In this document: piece after piece, positions 19,539 to 26,465 of the stretch
How positions within the stretch are numbered: position 1 is the first letter of the stretch
Layout: each line of letters opens with the position of its first letter
NCBI RefSeq assembly: GCF_006539825.1
Contig: NZ_BJNT01000028.1
Coordinates: 1 to 34,694 of the forward strand
Direction: 5' to 3'
Length of the DNA: 34,694 bases
Origin: Corynebacterium variabile
GTDB taxonomy: Bacteria; Actinomycetota; Actinomycetes; Mycobacteriales; Mycobacteriaceae
The notes under the pieces: generated by a model
What the model saw: the letters and a program-made list of their open reading frames with translations, nothing else
What the model was told of the DNA's origin: nothing
Database searches by the model: none
Made by a program: the position numbers and the translations under genes

Positions 19539-20222
19539 CTACTGGCCTGATGCGGGTGGTTCGTCGACTGTAACGACACGGTTCCGGTAGGCCCAGACAG
19601 CCGCCTGAAGTCGTGACTGCACCCCGAGCTTGGGCAGTAGTCGCGCCAAGTGCGATTTCACCGTTGCGATCTCCACAACCAGCGCGTTCGCGATCTGCTC
19701 ATTCGACATTCCTTGCGCGAGCAGGAGCAGGATCTCCCGTTCACGTGCGGTAAGTGCGTCCGCTCCCCGCGTCGCCGTCACCGGATGCAAACGTCGACGT
19801 TGCACGTACTCGTCGATGATTCGCCGGGTGAGAGTGCGGTCGAGAGTGCCGTGACCGGCAGCAATGCTACGGACGGCGCGGAGGATCTCGTCAGGGTCAG
19901 AATCCTTGAGAAGGAACCCTGATACCCCGGCTTCGAGGGCGCGGAAGACGTAGTCATCAATGTCGAAAGTGGTGAGTATCAGCACCGGCACCTGTGGATC
20001 CGCATCGGAACCGCACAATTGAGCTGCTACGTCAATGCCGTCTCGTCCCGGCATTCGGATGTCCAGGCATGCGACGTCAGGAACCACACTGAGCGCGAGA
20101 CGGAGCGCCTCGTCCCCGTCGGCGGCAACACCGACAACCTCGATGTCTTCTTCTGCCGAAAGAAGCGCGGCCAGGCCCGCGCGAACGAGGGGTTGATCAT
20201 CAGCCAGCAGGACTCGAATCAC
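19539..20222 (-). CDS. NarL/FixJ-family response regulator
   Basis: 227 residues from GTG at 20222, which overlaps the kinase stop (GTGA). Receiver domain: acidic pair D8-D9, phosphorylation site D54 in ACLDIRMPGRDG, Thr at 84-85 and K106 in LLKDSDP, all intact. The C-terminal LuxR-type HTH reads LTAREREILLLLAQGMSNEQ, IANALVVEIATVKSHLARLL, the standard NarL pattern. Phosphorylated by the adjacent kinase, it should activate or repress the ABC exporter genes directly downstream on the same strand. Confidence 0.95.
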   Translation of the reverse strand: MIRVLLADDQPLVRAGLAALLSAEEDIEVVGVAADGDEALRLALSVVPDVACLDIRMPGRDGIDVAAQLCGSDADPQVPVLILTTFDIDDYVFRALEAGVSGFLLKDSDPDEILRAVRSIAAGHGTLDRTLTRRIIDEYVQRRRLHPVTATRGADALTAREREILLLLAQGMSNEQIANALVVEIATVKSHLARLLPKLGVQSRLQAAVWAYRNRVVTVDEPPASGQ

Positions 20223-21457
20223 AGAGACTCCTCTTGTTCGTCGGGAAAGGACTCACGCGGGATGCTCATTCGAGTCTCCCATCCGTCGTCACCGGTCGGA
20301 CCGGCGTCGAATGTACCGCCGATGAGGGCAGCACGCTCCTGCATCCCCAGGATCCCGAAACCGGACCCGCTCTCGGCCACTGTGGTACCTGGTGCAGGTC
20401 GGGTATTGCGTACGATGACCAGTAGCTGCGAGGGGTCCGTGTCGTCGATGACGACGGTGCAGGCTGCGCTCCGAGCGTACCGCGATGCATTGGTGAGGGA
20501 TTCTTGGACCATCCGGTAGGCAGCCAGCTGCGCCAACGGTCCGATTCCTTCGCCCATGCTGTCCGGGACCGTACGGCGAATGTCGAGTCGGATGTCCGCA
20601 CCCGTCGCGGACATAGCCTCCACGAGTGCCGGGACGGTTGCGAGCGTCTTGATGGCATCGTCGCTGCCATCGGCGTCGCGGAGCAGGCCGACCAACCGAC
20701 GCAAATCGTCGAGCACGGCTTTGCTCTGCTGACGCACTGCGGCCACTCCTGTGCGCGCCGCATCCGGGTCGCTTCGGATCTGCCGTTCGACCACTGAGGC
20801 CATCAGGGAGATCCCGGAGACATGATGGGCTGCAATATCGTGCAGCTCACGGGCCATTGCGGTGCGCTCCAGGGCAAGCGTTTTCCCGATCTGCGCGTCA
20901 CGCTCCCGCGCCAGTGCCTCCAGAGTCTGCTGCTGTGCCCGGCGGGCAGTCTTCTGCGCCGCGATCGCAGTCGCCGGCAACAATGGCAGGCCGATAACCA
21001 GCACCGCCTGCAGCACCGCTTCGAATACTGCGCCTGCGACATCGACCTGATCCGATGAGAGAGCGTTGATCAAATGCCCCGCCGCTACCAGTAAAGCGGC
21101 GCCCGGAACGACCCACCTCAGCTGACGGAAGGGGACGTGTAGCCCTGTGAGGAAAGCGCAAACCAAGATGGGCAAGGCCGTGACGCTGAATAACGCGCCC
21201 GGAGCGACCACCGCAACCACCACCGGCAACGCCGCTGCGACCAGAAGAACCTGCCCATACGTCCGAGGCAGTAATTGCGTTGCTGCCTGCAGTACCAGGA
21301 CCACGGCCGTCATATACCAGAACATCGTGGTGGGCGTGGTGTACTCGGATGGTTCCGTCCCCACGATCACCCCAAAGACGGCGAGGACACCAAGCCCAAC
21401 TACAGCAGTGCCCACGGCGACGAGCAGGTCGACTGACGAACGTTCGATCGGGCTCAC
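20219..21457 (-). CDS. Sensor histidine kinase (HisKA_3 / NarX-DesK type)
   Basis: 412 residues. Residues 10-165 contain about five to six hydrophobic helices with short loops, so the signal is probably sensed in or near the membrane rather than by a large outer domain. A helical linker is followed by the dimerisation box ERTAMARELHDIAAHHVSGI with phospho-acceptor H206. The ATPase domain has the N-box MVQESLTNASRYAR and G-box GSGFGILGMQERA. The GTG start at 21457 overlaps the only nearby purine-rich run, but TATCAT ends six bases upstream, so a leaderless mRNA is likely. The adjacent exporter suggests it senses an envelope-active compound. Confidence 0.93.
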   Translation of the reverse strand: MSPIERSSVDLLVAVGTAVVGLGVLAVFGVIVGTEPSEYTTPTTMFWYMTAVVLVLQAATQLLPRTYGQVLLVAAALPVVVAVVAPGALFSVTALPILVCAFLTGLHVPFRQLRWVVPGAALLVAAGHLINALSSDQVDVAGAVFEAVLQAVLVIGLPLLPATAIAAQKTARRAQQQTLEALARERDAQIGKTLALERTAMARELHDIAAHHVSGISLMASVVERQIRSDPDAARTGVAAVRQQSKAVLDDLRRLVGLLRDADGSDDAIKTLATVPALVEAMSATGADIRLDIRRTVPDSMGEGIGPLAQLAAYRMVQESLTNASRYARSAACTVVIDDTDPSQLLVIVRNTRPAPGTTVAESGSGFGILGMQERAALIGGTFDAGPTGDDGWETRMSIPRESFPDEQEESL

Positions 21458-21637
21458 TCCTTCATGATAGGAGACGGCAGGGGTTATCCCTCCAACAGAG
21501 CCACTCAGATCCCATTGGCTGACGGTGGGCTGCGAGACCTAACTGAGTACACACCATCGAACACAATCCGGATACAGTGCCTCGATGTATCGACTTTGGA
21601 CCTCGCAACATCACATCAACATGGGGAGATTCCACAT

Positions 21638-21671
21638 TGATCCGATCACAAGTTCGATCTGACAGTGATCG
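21638..21671 (+). promoter_or_regulatory. GATC-rich inverted repeats upstream of small membrane protein gene
   Basis: Four GATC tetramers lie within 32 bases (21639, 21644, 21656, 21667). They form TGATC-C-GATCA (21638-21648) and CGATC-N7-GATCG (21655-21671). The cluster is 29-62 bases before the ATG at 21700 and looks like an operator or paired activator site. It supports that start over the in-frame one at 21577, which lies upstream of the cluster. Confidence 0.35.
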
Positions 21672-21699
21672 TATCCGACTTAACTGGCAGCATGTCATC

Positions 21700-22167
21700 A
21701 TGACTCAAACACCGAGTATATATATGGGATGGCTACTCACTGAGGCGCGGAAACGCGATGTCGATCCGAACTCCGCGTGGACGCTCACAAGTGTCGCCAT
21801 CGCGATGTACACAACACTTCCCGTCGATGGGTGCAATCCACTGTGGCAAGGGATCCTAGCTACCCTGCTCGCAGCGGTCAGCTTGATCCTCATTTTCGTG
21901 GCACCGTTCATGGCAGTAGAGCAGGTGGCACGGGAGCGTGAACAGGTCACCTACTCTTATCGAGCGTCATATCTTTGGGTCAGGGGGTATTTGATCGTCG
22001 CAGCCATCGTATTCACAGGAAATATAGCGGCCACGACTGTCGGCATGCCAACGTGGATGGCATGGTCGTTCTCCTTCCCAGCAACGTTAGCAGTAGCGAT
22101 CATTGGCCAATTTCGAGAGAAATCACTAGCAGTTCTAGATCGCAGAGGTCTCGGCGCCACCAGCTGA
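21700..22167 (+). CDS. Small four-helix membrane protein, unknown function
   Basis: 155 residues from ATG at 21700; ATG at 21724 is an alternative, and neither has a clear ribosome-binding site. Predicted membrane segments by eye: around WTLTSVAIAMYTTL, WQGILATLLAAVSLILIFVA, LWVRGYLIVAAIVFTGNIAA and WMAWSFSFPATLAVAIIGQF. A charged linker (EQVAREREQVTYSYRA) sits between the second and third. I do not recognise the family. Its base composition is more AT-rich than the kinase next to it, suggesting later acquisition. It is divergent from the kinase gene and followed by a long non-coding stretch. Confidence 0.6.
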   Translation: MTQTPSIYMGWLLTEARKRDVDPNSAWTLTSVAIAMYTTLPVDGCNPLWQGILATLLAAVSLILIFVAPFMAVEQVAREREQVTYSYRASYLWVRGYLIVAAIVFTGNIAATTVGMPTWMAWSFSFPATLAVAIIGQFREKSLAVLDRRGLGATS

Positions 22168-22335
22168 CCTGGACCGAATCACCGCCCCCGATCATGTGCG
22201 GCGAGACCACTCTGCTCTGCCGCATCATCTGTATCCCTGGAGCTTCTCCACCAGGATTGCTTCACCGGAGGGACTTCGCCCCACAACTCCCCCGCTGTCA
22301 GTTCTCGCACCACCCCTCCCCCAAACAACGAAAAA

Positions 22336-22373
22336 CCGGAGGTCACAAACCCTTTCGAGTTTGTGACCTCCGG
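22336..22373. terminator. 15-bp perfect hairpin
   Basis: The 15-base arm at 22336-22350 (beginning CCGGAGG) pairs perfectly with 22359-22373 around an 8-base loop. AAAAA precedes it on the plus strand, so on the minus strand the stem is followed by TTTTTCG, a good intrinsic terminator for minus-strand transcripts leaving the transposase region. Confidence 0.7.
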
Positions 22374-22383
22374 CCGGTTCAGT

Positions 22384-22414
22384 TCGTGAACCGCTCGCTG
22401 TGAGCGGTTCACGA
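22384..22414. repeat. 12-bp perfect inverted repeat
   Basis: TCGTGAACCGCT at 22384-22395 pairs with AGCGGTTCACGA at 22403-22414 around a 7-base loop. It is immediately adjacent to the hairpin ending at 22373. No T-tract. Could be a second terminator stem or a protein-binding/recombination site at the edge of the mobile unit. Confidence 0.5.
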
Positions 22415-22664
22415 TTGCAGGTCACGGCAGGTTTCCGATCACCGGTTCCAGACCACCGAGGAAGAAGTTCCAGAGAGTTTCGCCTCTCCCGAGCGAGCTT
22501 CACAACACCACCGGCATGTCCCCTCAGACCGACGCCAGGGGCCGCACTTTCTCGGAACGATGCCGCCCGGCTCCGCCGACTCCGACCACTGAGAGCGCCT
22601 GTCCCCACATTCGCCCGTCAGAACTCCAGAGCGTTTCTGCACCACCAAGACACCCAGAGACAAG

Positions 22665-22704
22665 GTGAAACCCGGCGGTATCCACAGACACCACCGGGTC
22701 TCAC
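22665..22704 (-). terminator. Terminator-like hairpin after the transposase gene
   Basis: Arms at 22665-22679 (GTGAAACCCGGCGGT) and 22690-22704 (ACCACCGGGTCTCAC) pair over 15 positions with one mismatch and one G-U. The hairpin begins 25 bases past the transposase stop in its direction of transcription. Confidence 0.5.
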
Positions 22705-22729
22705 CGGGTCACTTCCCCACGTCCTTCGA

Positions 22730-24577
22730 TCAGGTCCGCGGTGGGATCCGCGTCGGCGGATGCCCCAGATCCGCTTCCACCTCCTTCAGCCTGCGCACCG
22801 TCGTCGACGGCTTCGGCGGTCGAGCGGCATGGGCCTGCCTGATCGCCAGGTTCGTCGCAGCTACCCACAGCCCGATGATCAGGTAAAGCATCGGTGCCCG
22901 CCGTGGGGCCCACTTCAGATGCTCGATGCCGGTGACGTGCTGGTTCTTCATCACACTGAACCGCTGCTCGGTCGCCGACCGCGCCGCCTCCAGGTAGATC
23001 CCGTGCTCCCACGACCCCGGCACAAGACCCCACTGAGCACGCTTTTTCTGCTGATCAGAGAACGGAACACTCACCACCGAATGTGAGCAACACCGGTACC
23101 GCGATGCCGGCCAGTCCGGCTGAACCACAGGAGTTCCCAGCGCCGGATCCACCTGTGATGCTGGCTTGAGCGGACAACTGACCCGGCCCTGCACGGCAGG
23201 GCACACCAGCTGCTGCGTGACCTGCGTGGCACCGGAACTGCCAGCCCCCGTCTTCGCGGCCTTCGATGGCCTGCCCGGATGATCCTGGATCTGGTACGGC
23301 CGCGAGTTCACACCCATCAGGTACGGGAAGACCGCGGCGATCCGCGCATCCTGGACAGCGAACGCCGAAGGATCACCGTCGCCTGCCCGATTGCTCGCGT
23401 CCAGCAGCTCGGTGGTCCGGAACAGCAGGTTGCCCTTGCCACCCACGCCCATCTTCGCCAGCAGACCACGGACCGCCGGACAGTAGAACTCACCACTGAC
23501 CTGCACCGGACCGGCAGGAACGCCCTTGACAGTGTGCGCCGGGCCTTCCGAGCCCCAGATCAGGTTCCAGGATGACGGGTACCGACCCACCGGTGCGTAA
23601 CCCTGGTCGAGAAGCAGATCGACGAACCCGTCCTTGACGTTGTAGCCCATGTCCACTGTCAGAAACGGCACCCGCGTCCTGGAGGAAGCCGAGGCCTCTT
23701 TACGCGGATCGAAGCCGCCGGCCTTGTGATAGGCCATCGCCTCAGCCAGCCCTGCCACAGATCCTGAGGTCGGCGTGTGGATCGATACTCCGGTGATGAC
23801 CGGCGGAATCGAGTACAGGGCGTTGGGTCCACCGATCCGGCTCACGGCGGTGACTCCGATGCCGAACGCGGTTTTGCGCAACTGTCGAGCCTTGCCGGGA
23901 TTGTCCAGCACACTGTTGTCCGAGTTGTCCCGACCGTAGTAGCCCCCGGCGTACGCTGCGCCCCGGCACTTCGAGTCCCGGCTTCCCAGACCCGCAGACT
24001 GCCCGGCCAGATCGATGATCGTCTCATCGGCCAGCAGGTCACCGGCGTACTCGTCCGGGAGGATCTTCCCGACCGAGGCGGCGATGAGGGCGTTGACGAC
24101 GTCAAGGAGTCGACGTCGTGCGACCTCAGCGGCGTGACGCTGTTCATCGGTGCGTGCGGCAAGTGTGCGTCGGTGTTCTCGGTTTTTCACCCGCCGTGCC
24201 GGCAGATCTGGACCCGGATCGAGAGGTGACAACATGCGGGTCAGCCAGTTCGAGAAAGCCCCGTAATCTTCCGGTGCGACGTCGGGCGGCGCCGGGAACA
24301 TGCCAACCTCCGCCAACTGATCGTCGGTGAGCGTGGCGATACCGCGGTGGACCTCCGCCATCGACGGCACCCGCCCAATCCGCAGAATCGCCAAGGCGAC
24401 CACCAGCACAGCGGAGACGGTGTAGCGCCAGCCGGCGGCATTCCGGCCTCCGGCACCCCGGGTCTTGGCACCGACGCTCTCGATCATCTCCACCGCGCCA
24501 GAGGCGACGACCAGTTCACGACAGGTCTCGAAGTTCTCCCGGGTGATCAGGTACGCCTGTTGCTTCGTGCTGATCAT
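22730..24577 (-). CDS. DDE-transposase-like protein
   Basis: 615 residues from ATG at 24577, with GGAGG six bases upstream and an ATGA overlap with the recombinase-like gene before it. Candidate catalytic acids are D184 (LLADETIID), D309 (FLTVDMGYN) and E537 (ATEQRFSVMKNQHVTG); the context of the last is typical of IS1182/IS4-like transposases. A cysteine-rich part lies between D309 and E537 (C366, C459, C468, C496, C497) and may bind zinc. The N-terminal 130 residues resemble the helical region preceding such catalytic cores. Length is on the large side for an insertion sequence. Intact, no frameshift. I did not find terminal inverted repeats. A domesticated transposase is also possible. Confidence 0.65.
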   Translation of the reverse strand: MISTKQQAYLITRENFETCRELVVASGAVEMIESVGAKTRGAGGRNAAGWRYTVSAVLVVALAILRIGRVPSMAEVHRGIATLTDDQLAEVGMFPAPPDVAPEDYGAFSNWLTRMLSPLDPGPDLPARRVKNREHRRTLAARTDEQRHAAEVARRRLLDVVNALIAASVGKILPDEYAGDLLADETIIDLAGQSAGLGSRDSKCRGAAYAGGYYGRDNSDNSVLDNPGKARQLRKTAFGIGVTAVSRIGGPNALYSIPPVITGVSIHTPTSGSVAGLAEAMAYHKAGGFDPRKEASASSRTRVPFLTVDMGYNVKDGFVDLLLDQGYAPVGRYPSSWNLIWGSEGPAHTVKGVPAGPVQVSGEFYCPAVRGLLAKMGVGGKGNLLFRTTELLDASNRAGDGDPSAFAVQDARIAAVFPYLMGVNSRPYQIQDHPGRPSKAAKTGAGSSGATQVTQQLVCPAVQGRVSCPLKPASQVDPALGTPVVQPDWPASRYRCCSHSVVSVPFSDQQKKRAQWGLVPGSWEHGIYLEAARSATEQRFSVMKNQHVTGIEHLKWAPRRAPMLYLIIGLWVAATNLAIRQAHAARPPKPSTTVRRLKEVEADLGHPPTRIPPRT

Positions 24578-25713
24578 CGCACACCTCCGGCAAGCTGGTC
24601 CTGGTCACCGTCAAGCAGGTCGGCGAGTTCCTCCGCCGAGTAACGGGGCAGCTGTTCGACACGGTCGACCAGTACCCGCATGTCGCACACCCCGAACAGG
24701 GACAGCATCGCCGCCGCCGGAATTCCCGGGTGCACCGCGACGTCGAGCAGGTACCGGTGGCGCAGGGCCGCAGCGTTGAGCTTCGGGAAACCCATACGCA
24801 CCAGGCGCTCAGATACTCGGTTGACCGCGTTGTGCTCCACATGCCCATCACGGGTCAGACCAATCATCGGTCGGGATCCGACCTGGCCGGCCCGGTCGAG
24901 GATACGGCGGGCCTTGGCCGGGTGGATGACAGGAACGACACGGTCGACCTTTCCCCGCCGGCGCACACGCACAGTCACCAGCTGGTGACCACCGGGCCGG
25001 TCGATGACCTGGACATCATCCCCGGTGACCTCACGGATCTCGGCCGGACGCAGTCCTGCCCCACTGGCCAGATCAAGAACCAGCAGCGTCGGCACGCGCA
25101 ACGGATCCGGCAATCCCGGAGTGATGGCGTACATCGCCTCTGCGGTCCCGGGTTTTGCTGCTGGGGCACCCTTCGAGCGCGGGGAGATCACAGCCCGTTG
25201 TGCGGGAAACTCCCGGGGATGGACCACCCTCCCAGCGCTGTACAACACCGCCTGGTAGGTCCGGCGGCTCCGCAACCCCAGACCCGCAGTCGTGGACTCC
25301 AACCACCGGTCGGAGTTGGCACGGGTACAAGCCCGGTCGACGTCGACATACTGGTAGGGCAGAGCATCGGAGTACAGGAACCGCGCAAGGATCTGGCACT
25401 CCTTGGCATCCACCGCAGGGATGTGAACGGGCGTGTGGACCCACACCCTGGCTGATGCGTTCACTGCCTCGTCACGCAGAGGGCCTGCCTGCTCCCGGAT
25501 GGTGAGAGTGCGCAGTCGTTCGTACCTCTCCTGCTGCTCGGAGCTCAGGCCTCGGGTCGTGAACCGCGGCTGGTTGGTCCGAGCGGGATCACCGGCGCGA
25601 GACGTGAACTGCTGGTCGGCAAGGCCGGCACGGTCGGCACTGGTGCTCTTGGCCGCGTTCTGGTGCGGATCCTGCGGATCTCCCGCTGCGGTCATCGCCT
25701 TGTGCCGGCCCAT
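24574..25713 (-). CDS. Tyrosine-recombinase-like protein lacking the catalytic tyrosine
   Basis: 379 residues from ATG at 25713, chosen because it overlaps the stop of a 33-codon leader ORF that has a strong ribosome-binding site; an in-frame start exists at 25800. The C-terminal half has the recombinase fold: LVLDLASGAGLRPAEIREVT (box I Arg, R222), a basic hairpin RRRGKVDRVVPV with K255, and LNAAALRHRYLLDVAVHPGI (box II Arg R318, but no His three residues before). The final segment reads LFGVCDMRVLVDRVEQLPRY; there is no tyrosine at the position of the nucleophile. So it is probably inactive as a recombinase and may serve as the DNA-binding partner of the transposase-like protein to which it is translationally coupled. 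Confidence 0.7.
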   Translation of the reverse strand: MGRHKAMTAAGDPQDPHQNAAKSTSADRAGLADQQFTSRAGDPARTNQPRFTTRGLSSEQQERYERLRTLTIREQAGPLRDEAVNASARVWVHTPVHIPAVDAKECQILARFLYSDALPYQYVDVDRACTRANSDRWLESTTAGLGLRSRRTYQAVLYSAGRVVHPREFPAQRAVISPRSKGAPAAKPGTAEAMYAITPGLPDPLRVPTLLVLDLASGAGLRPAEIREVTGDDVQVIDRPGGHQLVTVRVRRRGKVDRVVPVIHPAKARRILDRAGQVGSRPMIGLTRDGHVEHNAVNRVSERLVRMGFPKLNAAALRHRYLLDVAVHPGIPAAAMLSLFGVCDMRVLVDRVEQLPRYSAEELADLLDGDQDQLAGGVR

Positions 25714-25814
25714 CAGTGGCTCACCACCACGGTCGACGGGGTACAGGCGTGTGGGATAAGCGTCTGCTTCTGCGCAGGGTTGCCCGGCGCATTCGGGCAT
25801 GTCAAGATAGACAT
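25713..25814 (-). CDS. 33-codon leader ORF upstream of the recombinase-like gene
   Basis: ATG at 25814 is preceded by AAGGAG (25820-25825) with a 5-base gap, the best ribosome-binding site in this area. The frame encodes MSILTCPNAPGNPAQKQTLI followed by PHACTPSTVVVSH and ends in TGA that overlaps the recombinase ATG (TGATG). It may be a leader peptide that couples or tunes translation of the recombinase-like protein. The peptide has no recognisable domain. Alternatively the recombinase starts at 25800 in its own frame and this is fortuitous. Confidence 0.4.
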   Translation of the reverse strand: MSILTCPNAPGNPAQKQTLIPHACTPSTVVVSH

Positions 25815-25837
25815 GTTGACTCCTTCAAGGGTCAGTG

Positions 25838-25875
25838 CCAAGGTCGCCGTAGGTCCTAAACTTCAACGGCCTTGG
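25838..25875. repeat. Weak inverted repeat at right flank of mobile unit
   Basis: CCAAGG at 25838-25843 pairs with CCTTGG at 25870-25875 with a 26-base spacer; flanking bases (TCGCCGT against AACGGC) extend it imperfectly. It lies just upstream of the leader ORF. Could be an operator; no matching copy was found at the left end, so it is not a proven terminal repeat. Confidence 0.25.
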
Positions 25876-25885
25876 TCTTAGAGAA

Positions 25886-25917
25886 ACGGGTCCCGGCTGC
25901 AACCGGGGCCCGTTTTC
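25886..25917. terminator. Bidirectional intrinsic terminator
   Basis: ACGGGTCCCGG (25886-25896) pairs with CCGGGGCCCGT (25903-25913) with one G-U pair and a 6-base loop, followed by TTTT on the plus strand. On the minus strand the stem is followed by TTTCTCT. It ends transcription of the minus-strand ribbon-helix-helix gene and insulates it from the mobile unit. Confidence 0.8.
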
Positions 25918-25935
25918 GCATGTACGGGTAAGGGA

Positions 25936-26145
25936 TTACTCGATGTGTCTCCAGGTCTCGGGAGGGTACTTGTCGTAGTACATGGTCAACGCCTCTCCCG
26001 CGATGCTCGACAATGCTCGACGCTCGGCGTTGGCTTGGTCGTACATCCTCCGCACCATCGACGCCGACAAGGTCAGCTGGATCCGTGCAGTCCCGGCCTC
26101 CGGTAGGTCGGCTCGGGGGCGGCCGTAAGGAGCGCTGTCGCTCAT
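25936..26145 (-). CDS. Orphan ribbon-helix-helix-like DNA-binding protein
   Basis: 69 residues from ATG at 26145, preceded by GAGGAGG at about nine bases. After a polar N-terminus (SDSAPYGRPRADLPEAG) the sequence ARIQLTLSASMVRRMYDQAN, AERRALSSIAGEALTMYYDK fits a ribbon-helix-helix fold: a beta strand (RIQLTL), helix A, and helix B starting at SSIAGEAL. Such proteins are usually plasmid partition, antitoxin or transfer regulators. No toxin-like gene lies on either side on the same strand, so it is an orphan here. It is followed by a strong terminator. An inverted repeat 86-106 bases upstream may be its operator. Confidence 0.65.
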   Translation of the reverse strand: MSDSAPYGRPRADLPEAGTARIQLTLSASMVRRMYDQANAERRALSSIAGEALTMYYDKYPPETWRHIE

Positions 26146-26465
26146 AGTGGTCGCCCTCCTCGCCTCTCGAAGTCACTGGATCTGCCATCGGTGTGCCGTG
26201 TGGCACGAACCTCATATTGCCCGACAGAAATGGAAATTACAACATATTTCCCCAGGTCAGAGACGTATTCGCGAGGACAGCGTGACAGTAACCACAATGG
26301 AGAATGGCGAACATGACCCCCGAACCGCAGCAACCGAAAGCGATTCCCGTCCGGCGTGCCCCTCGGGGACGCGAGACCCGCCCGCAGCGATACATTCATC
26401 ACCTTAATCACTCATACGTTTGCATATGAATGAAGACTCCCGCCCGCCGCCCTATGATCAACAAC
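26146..26465. other. Intergenic region with operator-like repeat and a possible tiny ORF
   Basis: 320 bases between the divergent ribbon-helix-helix gene and the unknown gene at 26466, more AT-rich than its surroundings. GGAAAT-N8-ATTTCC at 26232-26251 is a perfect 6-bp inverted repeat that could be an operator of the ribbon-helix-helix protein. A 38-codon plus-strand frame starts near 26313 (MTPEPQQPKAIPVRRAPRGR and on), very basic, with only a weak GGAG upstream; I do not call it a gene. A -10-like TATGAT at 26453-26458 serves the next gene. Confidence 0.4.
26453..26458 (+). promoter_or_regulatory. -10 box for a leaderless transcript
   Basis: TATGAT ends seven bases before the ATG at 26466, the spacing of leaderless actinobacterial mRNAs. 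No ribosome-binding site precedes the ATG, consistent with this. No clear -35. Confidence 0.45.

Larger units (their letters stand above)
22168..22729. other. Non-coding stretch with three hairpins
   Basis: 562 bases with no credible gene on either strand. It contains two long stem-loops at 22336-22373 and 22384-22414 and a terminator-like one at 22665-22704 (listed separately). Short direct repeats are present: ACACCACCGG at 22505-22514 and 22688-22697, and CCAGAG-GTTTC-like copies near 22470 and 22625. Probably the left flank or end of the mobile unit to its right. Confidence 0.5.

Noticed and set aside
22400..23086. 228-codon plus-strand frame at the left end of the mobile unit
   Set aside because: Arg/Pro/Ser-rich with no domain, half of it antisense to the transposase-like gene and half over hairpins and repeats.
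22336..25914. Terminal inverted repeats or target duplications of the mobile unit
   Set aside because: The hairpins at the left and the repeats at the right do not match each other; no flanking duplication was found by eye.
26142..26411. 89-codon minus-strand frame overlapping the ribbon-helix-helix start by ATGA
   Set aside because: No ribosome-binding site or domain, unusual composition, and it runs through the presumed operator region.
26313..26429. 38-codon basic plus-strand ORF
   Set aside because: Weak ribosome-binding site and no support beyond being open; noted only in the intergenic entry.
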